Source of the DNA: Arthonia radiata
Taxonomy: Eukaryota > Ascomycota > Arthoniomycetes > Arthoniales > Arthoniaceae
DNA: 64,000 nucleotides
Assembly (NCBI GenBank): GCA_002989075.1
Contig: PSQN01000017.1
Location: 62,001 to 126,000, forward strand
Direction of reading: 5' to 3'
Positions 1 through 10,375 of the stretch are shown here, piece after piece (position 1 is the stretch's first letter; every line of letters starts with the position of its first letter). Position numbers and translations under genes: made by a program. Under the pieces are notes generated by a model. The model ran no database searches. It was not told the origin of the DNA and saw nothing but the letters and a program-made list of their open reading frames with translations.

Positions 1-661
1 CTATCGAGCAAGCCAGAATAATGAAGAGGAACGAGCTTATAAGCTTATGGGATGGGAAGCTTTGTGGTTAACATAGGCTAGACCTTCAGGGCTTCGGAGG
101 GCGAGATGTTGATAGATCGCTGAAGATGCGAAATCTTGACGTTGAAAGTACCGTTTGCAGATACCATTATCATAGCATTTGCGCCGCAGCTGCTCGCAAA
201 GAGGAGAGTATCGAACAAGGTGTGGCGGAATCTGAGGGTCGGGAGAAGAAGTCGGGATGAGTCGACCTCGTCCGAAACGCGTCCTCGACCAGATTGCCGC
301 TAGCGCTGCCGAGTGTGGGGTAGCGCATCTATAGCACCGCATATGCTTCCTCCCCTCTTTTGAGGAGATGTGAGCAGGTCGAGCAGGAACCGGGGAGATG
401 AGTATCGACCACATGACATATCTTGAAGGCTTCAAGTCGAGGAAAGCTCACGCCGCAGACCGTCAGATGAAGCAGATCGACGTCCAAAGTCGGCTATCAT
501 CCCTCTACAGCGATTAGGTATACTTACTCGGTGCTGCGAGCTCCCCGAGTGGATGCGAAGGCCGAGCTTGCCTTGCTTCGCTATAAGAAAAGACGCCCTG
601 GCATCACATTCCCTGATTTGTCACCCTACCGTATACGCTTTGGCTTCGCACAAAAGCTGTA
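1..661. other. Intergenic, no gene recognised
   Basis: No convincing coding region was seen on either strand. The longest open frame, on the minus strand at 37-435, starts from a TTG codon and resembles no family I know. The last 150 bases before 662 probably hold the promoter of the P450 gene. Confidence 0.4.
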
Positions 662-3030
662 ATGATGCAGTCCCCTAACGAAATTCTGGTCAATAACGCC
701 ACACTCTGGTTGATTGTGCTGCCTGTAGTAGCAAGCGTACCACTGATCCTATATATTGTGTATCAACGCCTTTTCTCGCCACTCGCCGGAATACCAGGGC
801 CTTTCTTCGCGTCAATCTCGCGCCTTTGGCTGACCTACGTGGTCTACAAGGGGGGGATGAATGAAAGATTGCCAGCCCTCCATCGCCAATATGGAAACCT
901 CGTCAGAGTGGCGCCCAATGAAGTGCATGTCTATTGACCTGGGATACGAACGGATAAGGCTGACCTTGACAGGAGCGTATCTGATCCAGACGCTATTCGA
1001 AAGATTTACAGTGGGTCACTACAACAAGCACGGGACCGAGTGGAGGCTGACTCTCCTGCAGCTGCTGGGTCTGGCTTCCGTAAATCAGACTGGTGTATGT
1101 CTCAACTTTGGCATGGAATGCGCTTAAATTTGTCTTCAATTGACGTCTTCCTGCTGTAGACAGTGTATGGCAAGGTCATCGCAAGTTCGATCTTTTTGGC
1201 GAGCGCGACGAGAAAGTGCACGGAAATCAACGGAGGCTTGTGAGCTCAGCATACTCTATGAAGTCAATTCAAGACCTGGAGAAGTATATCGACAGTGCGC
1301 TGGGTCACTTCCTAAGGCGCATGGACGACATTAGGTCCGACACCGTCGACATGGCCCAATGGATCCAATTATTCGCTTTTGGTATGGCTGTCGAGCCTAC
1401 CCTCGGTACTCGTACTTACTAATGTCAACAGACGTCATTGGCGAGGTAACTTTTTCGAAGCGGTTTGGCTTCATGGATGTTGGAGACCAAGATGGATCTT
1501 TCGGGTACGTCTCAGAGCATTCACACACATTGTTCTGTTGCCTTGGATGCAGTGTTCGCCAGCCGGTGCATCGACGTCACATTAATGCACCTTGTTTAAA
1601 TTGTTAGAATCCTCAGAAGTAGCTGCGTTGACACCTTGCTACTAGGACTATTCATAGAGCCATTAAATCGGCTTCTTGGCTGGGCCAGATCCCTTGGCTT
1701 TACTGGCTCGGTGTGTATTGCGGTGCACTTACAAGGAGACCGGATGAGATGTTCTGATGCTTCTGCAGATGATTACCTTAGTCCACTATTTGGACATCAG
1801 GCCGCGTGCCAAGCCCGTCACGGTAGCATTCGCTCTTTCGCTGTTCGTGAGGTCGCTGCACGACAGGACCGTGGTAGCGATCATGATGACATACTTGGCA
1901 AACTCTTCACCGTTCACGCACAACGGCCAAACGAGTTTGACGAAGCAGCTGTTGCTTCCGTCAGTAAACCTATGCACGAGCCTCGTTGGCTTTACTGACC
2001 CATACTGTAGATGGCCACTTCGAACGTCTTCGCCGGCTCGGACACTACAGCCTCTTCAGCTAGAGCACTCTTATACTGGGTGCTGAAACATCCAGAGTGC
2101 GAAGAACGCTTAGTCAGTGAGGTCACGAATGCCTACAAGGCCGAGAAGCTGAGCGATCTCGTCCAAAGAGACGAAGCGGAGCAATTGCCCTATTTCATGG
2201 CTTGTTTTTGGGAGACACTCCGCTTTCATCCCCAGCCGGGTCTTGTCATGCCGCGGGTAAGTCTTAGAGCATCCGCACATCCCCTCTCGTTGCTTCAAAC
2301 CCTTTGTCAGGCAGCTAGCGCGCTGGCGCTGTCTCAGAATAATTTATTCGGACATTTGATAAACGTTAGGACGGGCTGCGCTGACATCTCCTCTGTAGGT
2401 AGTCCCACACAGTGGTCTCGAAGTAGATGGACATTTCCTGCCTAGAGAGGTAAATATCCCCTTGGTTCAAGGCAGATGCTTCGCGCTAACACAGCCTCTC
2501 TTCAGACTATCGTAGGATGTTCGCCTTGGGTTTTGCACAAGAACACGGACATCTTTGGGGCTGATGCCGAGAGCTTTAATCCTGATCGCTGGCTGAAAGG
2601 AGATATCTCGAGCATGCGTAAGATCTTGCGCAGCACATGACGACTGCAACGTACTGACCACGACTAATAGAACGATATATTTTGACATTTGGGGGAGGGT
2701 CGAGGATATGTCTGGGAAGAAGTAAGTTTGCGAAATGCAGAATACATAGCGTTTTGCTAATTTCAACATCAGATCTAGCTGAGATGGAAATCAAGAAGGC
2801 ATGGTGTCTTGCTACTTTCCGCCCACGCGGGTCGCTGACTGTTAGCAGTTAATCCCCACGCTGTTTCTGCACTACGATATTAAGCTGGCCGACCCCTCAA
2901 AGAACTGGGTTACCCAGTCATGGTATGTTCTGCTCCACAGCCCCGCATGCTACCTCTCTGACATATAAGCAGGTGGTTTGCGGTACAGAGCGAGATCTAT
3001 GTGAAACTGAGGTCCAGGACGCTGAACTAG
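662..3030 (+). CDS. Cytochrome P450, pisatin demethylase-like
   Basis: Predicted membrane-anchored heme monooxygenase of about 517 aa; substrate unknown. An N-terminal hydrophobic anchor is followed by a Pro/Gly hinge (LAGIPGP). The I-helix has AGSDTT, the K-helix has ExxR as ETLR, and the heme loop is FGGGSRICLG near the end, so the catalytic parts are all present. My model has 12 introns: 925-972, 1095-1159, 1382-1431, 1505-1645, 1711-1768, 1960-2010, 2257-2398, 2450-2505, 2618-2670, 2722-2772, 2799-2848 and 2923-2972. Spliced length is 1554 nt, divisible by three. Introns 1 and 11 only keep frame if their donors are GC (GCATGT and GCATGG). Introns 4 and 7 are long and look like introner-like elements. 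ATG codons lie in tandem at 662 and 665. Similarity to pisatin-demethylase P450s is from general sequence feel, so the subfamily is uncertain. Confidence 0.88.
1505..1645 (+). mobile_element. Introner-like element, diverged copy (P450 intron 4)
   Basis: This 141-nt intron is more than twice the usual length here. Its first 40 bases align with the introns at 2257 and 9482 (donor, then a shared agagcat block and a gtt-gcctt block), and its tail (agctgcgttgac) matches their branch-site region. It also has a 7-bp perfect stem, GGTGCAT at 1565-1571 against ATGCACC at 1585-1591. Splicing joins DGSFG to TIHRAIKS in frame. It is the most diverged of the three copies, so homology is probable rather than certain. 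Confidence 0.55.
2257..2398 (+). mobile_element. Introner-like element (P450 intron 7)
   Basis: A 142-nt intron between exons encoding LVMPR and VVPHSG. It shares ordered blocks with the acyltransferase intron at 9482-9601: the donor region through agcatc-gcacatc, a cgtt/aaacc block, the ggcgctgtctca core and the gggctg-gctgac branch region. A 5-bp stem, AGCGC at 2317-2321 with GCGCT at 2326-2330, brackets a GCTG loop. Introner-like elements of Dothideomycetes are known to be longer than normal introns, similar between unrelated genes, and structured; this copy fits all three. Confidence 0.75.
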
Positions 3031-3342
3031 AGAGGAATGAAGGCAGGAAGACGTGTGTGTGGCGTGCACGTGGACGCGTGACGCCGCCTGCAACATTGTA
3101 CCCTTGCACGCCTTGGTAGGGTGGTAGGCACTTAGGATAGGATGAAACTACCAGATATAGTAAATTTTGATGACTCGACTTTTGACCTCGAAAACGAATA
3201 TGCATCGTGAATATTTCTCATCCTGCGGACTCGTTTCCAAACTTCTGCATGTCCAAAGCTGCTTGCAAATTCGTTGCATGCGGTCACGCTCAGCGTGTCT
3301 AAGCATAGGATCTCTTGCCAACGGCTGCTTGCACTGCGCAGC
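3031..3342. other. Intergenic between P450 and ARC1-like gene
   Basis: About 310 bases holding the 3' end of the P450 transcript and the promoter of the next gene. No further gene seen. Confidence 0.5.
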
Positions 3343-4728
3343 ATGGCGTCCTCAATACCCTCTAACAGCCCGCTCATTGCATTTCTCCGCAAGTCGTTTC
3401 CGCAGAACAATCTTCCACCGCAAGACCAATACTCAGTAGATGAGCTTGCGCGGTTACCACTCTACTACGACGCACATTACACCGACGCCGACAAGACCGC
3501 CATCCAGGAGCACCTCACAACATCCCAACACATCTGCTCTCCCACCGAGGACATGGCCAAGACCAACGAGCGTTTGTCAGCTCTCAGCACACACCTTTCG
3601 AGTAGAACAACGCTACTGGGGAGCAAACCCTCGGTCGCCGATGTTGCCATGTACACGAGGTTAGCGCCAATCGTGAAGGGTTGGAGCTCTGAAGAGAGGA
3701 CAGGTCAACAGGGGTACCATCACATTGTCAGGTGGCTCGACTTCGTGCAAAAGAGCGACATGATCGGCCTTAAGCTTGACAACAAGGAGGTGGTCGACGT
3801 TAACCCAGACGATGTGAAAGCTCCTATCAAGCCTGTTGATGCGAAAGCTGAGAAGGAGCGCAAAAAGAAAGAAAAGGAGGCCGCGGCGGCGGCGGCGGCG
3901 GCGGAAGCAGCAAATGGAGCCCAGATGAATGGAGTGCCGGTGAGGCAAGGCAAGGGAGAAGCCGTGGCTTCTGCCACTGGAGCGTCAGCACCAGTTGGAC
4001 AGCCGAGTGAGGGCACCGCGTCAGACACGAAAGCAGGGCAGGGAACAAGTGGTGCCCCCAAGCAAAAGAAAGAGAAGAAAGAGAAGCAGCCAAAGCCACA
4101 AAAACAACCGCCGGCAGAAAAGCCTTTATCTCCAGCGCTCATCGACTTGCGCGTCGGCCACATTCTTAAGGCGGAGCGACACCCCAATGCAGATTCATTG
4201 TACGTCAGCACGATTGCCATGGGAGACGCGCCAGGGATAGATAATACATCGGAGTACGAGGGCAAGGTCGTGCGGACCGTGTGCTCCGGTCTGAACGGAC
4301 TGGTCCCGCTGGAGGAAATGCAAGGGCGGAAGATTGTTGCTGTGTGCAATCTCAAGCCAGTCACTATGAGAGGCATCAAGTCCTGCGCCATGGTGCTGGC
4401 CGCATCACCTAGGGTAACGGAAGGCGAGGAAGATAGTCACAAGGGCCCAGTTGAGCTCGTGGACCCACCGTCAAGTTCGGAAGCTGGCGAGCGCGTGGGA
4501 TTCGAGGGATGGGACGGAGAGCCGGAGGCCCAACTCAACCCGAAGAAGAAAGTGTGGGATTACTGCCAAGTGGGCTTCACGACTCTGGACGACGGGAGTG
4601 TGGCCTTCGAGAAGGAAGCAGTAGAGCAATTGAAGGGAGCAGAGTACGGTCAGAACGGATCAGCAGTGCTGAAGACCAAGGACGGAGTATGCAAGGTGAT
4701 TTCACTGAAAGGCGCGACTGTGCGATGA
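3343..4728 (+). CDS. ARC1: Arc1/AIMP1-type tRNA-binding aminoacylation cofactor
   Basis: Cytoplasmic cofactor expected to bind tRNA and methionyl/glutamyl-tRNA synthetases (family role of yeast Arc1). The intronless 461-aa frame has three parts. Residues about 1-155 resemble a GST-C-like synthetase-docking domain, with a TLLGSKPSVADVAMYTRL segment. A Lys/Ala/Gln-rich linker follows, with eight alanines and KKEKKEK runs. Residues about 265-460 form the EMAP-II tRNA-binding domain, starting LIDLRVGHILKAERHPNAD and including the conserved SGLNGLVPLEEMQGR and NLKPVTMRGIKS motifs. The ATG at 3343 is the first ATG of the frame; the upstream extension begins only at a TTG. Confidence 0.93.
   Translation: MASSIPSNSPLIAFLRKSFPQNNLPPQDQYSVDELARLPLYYDAHYTDADKTAIQEHLTTSQHICSPTEDMAKTNERLSALSTHLSSRTTLLGSKPSVADVAMYTRLAPIVKGWSSEERTGQQGYHHIVRWLDFVQKSDMIGLKLDNKEVVDVNPDDVKAPIKPVDAKAEKERKKKEKEAAAAAAAAEAANGAQMNGVPVRQGKGEAVASATGASAPVGQPSEGTASDTKAGQGTSGAPKQKKEKKEKQPKPQKQPPAEKPLSPALIDLRVGHILKAERHPNADSLYVSTIAMGDAPGIDNTSEYEGKVVRTVCSGLNGLVPLEEMQGRKIVAVCNLKPVTMRGIKSCAMVLAASPRVTEGEEDSHKGPVELVDPPSSSEAGERVGFEGWDGEPEAQLNPKKKVWDYCQVGFTTLDDGSVAFEKEAVEQLKGAEYGQNGSAVLKTKDGVCKVISLKGATVR
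3880..3903 (+). repeat. GCG microsatellite coding polyalanine
   Basis: One GCC and seven GCG codons encode eight alanines in the ARC1 linker. A trinucleotide tract like this can vary in length without a frameshift, and it lies outside both folded domains. Confidence 0.85.
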
Positions 4729-5009
4729 GCGTCTAGTAGTCATGACGCTGTAGAGCACGTGTGGTGCCTTCCAGCGGTGGTAAAACGGCACTGAGCGGAT
4801 CTTGCTGCCATGCTTAGGAGGGTAATGAGTATCAGCGAAAAGAGGCTGCTGTAAAATATGGGAGGGCGCGGGGGTCGAGCACGAGGAAAGAGAGCCCTTC
4901 AGAGAATCGCTCACCGCCTCTCTCCTCTCTCCCTCCCTCCCTTCTTCACTCCACATCCCCTCTGCATCCTCCTGCCCTCATCGTTCTTACTCTTTCACCA
5001 CACGCCAAC

Positions 5010-7740
5010 ATGACATCCGGTGACCGGCATCGATTGCTTCAATATGCTCACTATCATCGTATACTCGACCACCCATCCAACGTTGAAGGCTTGGAACTAC
5101 CCCTGGCTCTGCATCACCATACCAGTAACTCAGCAGACCCCGAGGACTCGGATGCAGTATCTTCCTTTGCTCAATCTGCCAACATCAAGTCCAGCGAAAA
5201 ACTTGCCTTGTCCAAAGACGCCGCAGCATGTCTCCGAGACGCTCTGACTCCATCTGCTGAGACAAGGTCAACTGCTTACGACGATGATGGGCGGTGTCGC
5301 TTGAGGATCCTGAAGCTTGAAATGCCGCTACTTCGCTCAGACCATGAGCTTGACGTTGCTCAATTCATCCGTAGGTGTCAAAATCGACGTATATTTCACG
5401 GCGACGCTCATCCTGCTCTGTGTGAGGTTGCGGTGAACAACAACGAAGGACTTCAATGGCCCAACACTTGCCGGAAGTTTCAGCACCAATGGTATCAGAG
5501 GCTCCACCGCGAACGTCTTGAGATCTCTGGAGATGCGCTTGCCTTACTGGCATCGACAAGGGACGTGAATATGGAGGAGACTGGCAGTCAAGCCATCTTG
5601 GCTGACATGGCCGATCAGAAAGTGCGATGCTTCAAATGTTCTGGTCGTGCTATAGACTAACCGGAGATAGGGTCAAAAAAGTGGCCGCATGACTTCGCCC
5701 TTGCTACCAGCTTCTCCTCCTCACACAATTAAGTCTTCTTCTCCGCTGCATGAGTATGCCGAGCCTGTTGCGTACACCAGCCCGATTTCGAACGAGCTCC
5801 GTCGATGTCGAATCAGATACGAAGATGGAGACGGTCCCCGAGTTGATGATCCTATTGAACACGAGAGACTCGATGTTCCCGAGCTGCCTGAAGCTCATCA
5901 TGATAGTTCTCTAGCTGTTGTCGACGCGGAAGGAACCAGTTTGACTTCTTGTGCCAGGTCGATAGATTGGAAACTGGAGGTGCCGCTGACACCACATTTA
6001 CCAGTTGCGGCGAAGTCCGTGTCCTTTTCTGACATTGTCGAGGAGACCATATCGTTGGCTAGTCTCGCACAACCCAGTGCAACACAGGCAGACGATGATG
6101 CCGACTGCAAGGCTCTGTTCAAGGAGCTGATAGAACCGACAGCGCTGGAAGCACAGCACGACTTAGATCACGAGGCTCTCCAAGCTGCAGACTCTTTGCA
6201 GCGACTGCCTGTGCCAAAACTCGCAATGAGTACCGCTGAAGCCCCATGTTGTGAACCGTTTTCCAAGAATAAAGAGCATCTGAAGGTCCAGGAAACCATG
6301 CTCGCCTTATCTAAAATGCGGCTGCACCACTGGTCCGGAATTGGTAAGTTAGAGTTGAACATACCTTGGGCACCCTTTCATACTGAGCTCGCCCAAATTG
6401 CCGTACAGGAGTACTTCGATGGTTCGGGGACTCTTCGATCGTACATGGAAATTGAAAGACTCGAGGATATCCTTGACCCCAGCAGCTTGACGTGGAAGCC
6501 GCATGGACTCAGATTACTTGATGAGCCGGACGACGAGCAAGATGCAATCGCCGCAGCACCCCTGGCCGACCTTCGCAACCCGAATGCAGTACTCGGTAAG
6601 CGAAAGGAAGTCTGTTTACTTCTTCGGCAAACGAGTGCTGTCAAAGAGCTTGAAAGTGCCGCGCCAACCAGCCATATTTCCCAGACTCTGAGTTCGACTG
6701 GTGGGGAGGTCCATCTCAGTGAGGGGTCGAGGGACGCCAACGAGCAATCATTGATGACAGATGGCATCGATCGCTTTATGGAGATGCGAGGACAACCAGA
6801 GAAACGACAGAGGACTCTAGGAAGTCCTGTGAGCCTTCAAAGCAAGGTAAAAGCTTCTGGAAGTTGTCAACACTCATTTCCCGTTGCAAACCAAGTGGAA
6901 GCCCTTATGAAATCGCCCGCGGAGCCGCAACCTCGTATGTTATTCCCCAAACCAGGCCAGGAACTTGCGCCGTGGAGTGTGATTGTCTCCACTAGCTTCG
7001 TGACTCGGCGAAACCTGTGTCGCCATCTGAACGGGCTGTGGCCATCACTGAGGCTCGTGGAACGAAGCGGAACGCTACAGGAGCATGAAACTGACCATCA
7101 GACACCACAAGACCTCGACGACGGAGACGTCACCGTCTCTCCCAGTGTAACCATTGTTATTACAACTCTTCAGAAGCTCAGTCAAAGACCGCTGCCAGGT
7201 CGCGGCTCCGAAACGGCGCTCCGAGTCAGGCTCAAAGCCCTCAGTCATCGTTTCAAGAGCGTTCTTGTGCTTGTTGGGCCTGGAGTCGGAGAGAAGGTCA
7301 CCACTCCAGATTTAGGGAACGGGCAGGCCTTCATTGATCTTTTGATGTTCTGCGCCACCTTGAATAGTCATACACAGGTATTCTTGGTGGAGGATGATGA
7401 AGCGCATTTTGCTAGGTGGGTTGTTGGCGCCATTTGCGCGAACAGAGTTCTTTCTATCGACCTGAATCTTTTGCAAGACGAAACGTATTGGGAGCGCTTT
7501 CTTCGTCGAGCAGGGATGAGCGCCTTCGCGGCGCAGGCGGTCTTGAGTAAGCTGAAGGTTGTCGAGACGAAGAGACGCGATTCGAAGAATTGGGAGCCTA
7601 TTGGACTCACGACTTTTGCTGCAATGCCTCTGGACGACTACATCGACTGCTTTCAGCAGTTGCTTGAAGGTCGAGCGATGCTAAAGAGCGGGAAGAAGCT
7701 CATTGACGCCAGATGGGCTGTGCGCAAGCAGGCGCGATAA
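5010..7740 (+). CDS. Large protein with XPF/Zip2-like C-terminal domain
   Basis: Two open frames join into one 893-aa protein through an intron at 5622-5670 (donor GTGCGA, branch actaac, acceptor gatag). The splice keeps frame and removes the apparent stop at 5658. The N-terminal 600 residues are acidic and poorly conserved, with LKLEMPLLRSDH and SLTWKPHGLRLLD motifs that seem typical of a fungal DUF family (perhaps DUF7102). Residues about 620-890 look like a diverged XPF/ERCC4 nuclease-like fold: WSVIVSTSFVTRRNL, then VSPSVTIVITTLQKLSQRPLPG, then a strand-helix SVLVLVGPG region. No ERKxxxD nuclease motif is seen, so it is probably non-catalytic. The meiotic crossover proteins Zip2/SHOC1 have such a domain, which makes that a candidate role, by inference. 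A pyrimidine-rich tract lies just upstream of the ATG. Confidence 0.6.
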
Positions 7741-8066
7741 AGGAGTCGAAGACCAACGTTAAGAGACTTCATGATTTTCAGTGAAACCTCAGGTTCAGGC
7801 TCGAAAGGAGAGACACGGGCAAGTGGAAAGAATAGACACGAACGCGGGTAAAGACAACACCAAATTTCTCGAGAAATTTCATCTGAGCGCTGTGAGTGCT
7901 TGGGGAGGGTAGGTACGACCAACGCGCGCCATCTAGTCTCTCAGCCATCACCTCGAAGCAAAAGCAATCAGATTTGATTACATCATCCTCCAGCCTCCCC
8001 GCGCTCCTAGAAGCTTCATCTTTGACATCCTATTACCTTCGCCCCACTCTCCATCTTCAGCTCACG
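7741..8066. other. Intergenic before acyltransferase gene
   Basis: About 325 bases, presumably terminator of the XPF-like gene and promoter/leader of the acyltransferase. An open frame runs upstream of 8067 but its first codon region looks like leader. Nothing else seen. Confidence 0.4.
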
Positions 8067-10375
8067 ATGAGCGGCCACGACTGCCGCCACCCCGCGTGCC
8101 TAATATATGACCACGAGCATGCCGGCGAGGCCGACATCAACAACAGTACTTTAAAATTTCTCTCAAATCACGTCTACACACCGCCCACCATGGCAACTTC
8201 CAGCGTGGCAGATGCCCACGATTTCGATCCCGGCCAGTCCCACAGACGCGTATATAACAAGATAGCGGCCAAGCCTACCACCACAGCCTCTGGTATGGCT
8301 CAGGGCAGTTCTCGTTTGCCCGGGTCGAAGGTGGTCAAGCTCAAAATCACCCCGGCAGCCTTGATCAGGGCCAACAAAAACGTCTCGCCAGCAGTGCGCA
8401 AGTCTACCAACGGCAATCCCTTAGGTGGCAACGCGGCCGACATCTGTAGCACAATCGAGTTGTCTGAAGAGGAGCAAGCGGCTTACATCCTCGTCTCCCT
8501 CAGCGCAGTTGACCACAACACCACCAAGAATAAGGTGGCCAACAACGTGAGCTCCCACGAGCTGTCTACCGAGAATCTTGCGATTGCTCCTCGAGCGGTA
8601 CGTCAACGCATGCTTCCTTCATCATATACTTTCCGATGAAAATGGTTCAAGACAGTGGCTGACGTTTGCTCATGTAGTACACGACAATGCTCATCTGCCT
8701 TCCTTTCCCGGAAGCTGCTACCAAAACAACCGCATATAATTGGATTCACCGTCAGACACTCGACTGCGTCACGCAAATGCCCTGGCTCGCGGGCATGATT
8801 GTGGCCGAAGAGGCTCCAGGCAAGATTCGATTGGATGTGAACCACAATCCTCTCTATACTCAGAGGTGAGCTTCGCCCCCTCGATAAATTCTCGGCGCTG
8901 ACCTAATAGCAATTACATTAGACAAGCCTACCCCACGCAGGCAACCCTGGGGTTCTCCTTCAAGGAGCTCGCAGAGAAAGGATTCCCCTATCCGGAGAAC
9001 AGCACACCTCAGCTGTTTGCCTTTGAGGAAGCACCAAACCTCGTTGCCGGCAGCGACGAGTATGACACGCCTGTGTTCAAGGTCCAGGCGAACTTTATCA
9101 CGGGTGGTGTGCTCATCTCGGTCATGTGCCACAGCGCTGTACTTGATCAGCAACATACGAAGCAGATCATGAATGTGCTTTTCAATCCGAAGAGCAAATC
9201 GCGTCCCAAGCTGCCAGTCCACCCCATGTTCTTGGACCAACTCGTCGAAGACGAACTTGCCGACCGCCTCAGTAAGACAGGTACGTTGCTGTTTCCTTCT
9301 GCTCATCCGATGTGTTAGATATGCTAACTCGCACCTAGACGTCTCGAACCTGACCCAAAAATGCCCTGAATATCAAGTCATTGCTGGAAGCGACAACTTG
9401 ACCGGTCGTTTCATGCCGCAGGGTCTCCCGTCATCTCGTGTTCTGGCCGTTAGCATGTTCAGCTTCTCGGACACGTACCTGGTAAGCCTCAAAGCATCAG
9501 CACATCGTTCCGTTACCTTAAACCAAATGGCGCGCCGGCGCTGTCTCAAGATGCTTTGTTTGAAGCGGATCTTCAGGAAGGGCTGTGCTGACTGGTTTTA
9601 GGCCCAGACCACGGAGAGGATGCGGTACTACCTCATGCCCGAACTTTTGGTGGGATGGGATTATGATAGCCATGACTGGGTCGAGCAAATCGACATCCTG
9701 ACTACTTTCGTCTGGTGTCACGTAACTAGAGCGCGCTACCCTCAGCTGCCTATGGAGACCGCCGAGCAACTAACGTCTCAGCTCTGGATCCCAGTCAATG
9801 GCAGGGCAATGGTTGCTAACGTCAAGCAATCCAAAGACTACATCGGCAACACATTCTTGCTCGTGCCGACGAAAGCGACTGTTGGCGAGCTTCTTTCAGC
9901 ATGCCACCACGAGGATCGCACCAGAGTTAGTCTCGGAGCCTTCGCTAAGATAGCCGCAAGACTTCGACGCAAGTTCAAGAGCATCGATGCCAAATACGTC
10001 ACTGACCGTATGCTTCTGGCAAAGAGCTGCACCGACCCGCAACAGTTCAAAGCTGGTTTCAATCCGCATGAGGACCGTGACCTCGTCTGGGACAACAAGT
10101 CAGACCTGGTAGGCGACCTCGACTTCTCTCAGATCCCTGGCGTCCAGCAGAAGCAGCCTACATGTGTGAGGATGATACATCCCTCGCCGGCCAATGGCGT
10201 GGTCGTTGTTCAGCCTTACAATACAATGCTTGCCGGCGGCCAAGGCAAATGCGAGGTCCAGCTGTCTCTGTGGGACGACGTCATGCAGCGTCTGGGCCAA
10301 TCGAGCGAATGGAACGCTTCATTCAGTGAAGCTGGACGCACGGAGGCACAGGCGTTGGAGCATGAGCTGGATTGA
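8067..10375 (+). CDS. BAHD/trichothecene-acetyltransferase-like acyltransferase
   Basis: Predicted 664-aa acyl-CoA-dependent transferase from five exons. Introns are 8598-8677, 8866-8921, 9281-9338 and 9482-9601; spliced length 1995 nt is divisible by three. After an Ala/Thr-rich N-terminal extension of roughly 130 residues come the family features: MLICLPFPEAATKTTAYNW, MPWLAGMIV, a VQANFITGGVLISVMCHSAVLD core, and WVEQIDILTTFVWCHVTRAR with IPVNGR in the second lobe. The usual HxxxD motif is off by one: H310 and D315 are separated by four residues. The protein is longer than the usual 450-500 aa. Substrate unknown; fungal relatives act on secondary metabolites. The last intron is an introner-like element. 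Confidence 0.8.
9482..9601 (+). mobile_element. Introner-like element (acyltransferase intron 4)
   Basis: A 120-nt intron between FSDTYL and AQTTERM, clearly similar to the P450 intron at 2257-2398 although the host genes are unrelated. TCAGCACA at 9497-9504 is perfectly complementary to TGTGCTGA at 9584-9591, which includes the branch site. An inner stem pairs GGCGC at 9529-9533 with GCGCT at 9538-9542 (one G-U). At the same place the P450 copy has an A-U pair instead, so pairing is kept despite the base change. The structured, near-full-length pairing matches what is described for introner-like elements. Confidence 0.75.

Noticed and set aside
37-435. 132-codon open frame on the minus strand
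   Set aside because: Starts only at TTG, no domain, and overlaps the presumed upstream region of the P450.
3274-3342. Upstream extension of the ARC1 frame
   Set aside because: Begins at TTG; family N-terminus starts at the ATG at 3343.
3720-4391. 223-codon minus-strand frame inside ARC1
   Set aside because: Shadow of the plus-strand coding sequence; composition follows ARC1 codon positions.
8598-8677. Acyltransferase intron 1 as a further introner-like element
   Set aside because: Only the first 15 bases resemble the family; too weak to separate from shared splice signals.
662-10375. P450 plus acyltransferase as a biosynthetic gene cluster
   Set aside because: Separated by two unrelated genes (one clear housekeeping) and no backbone synthase in the window.
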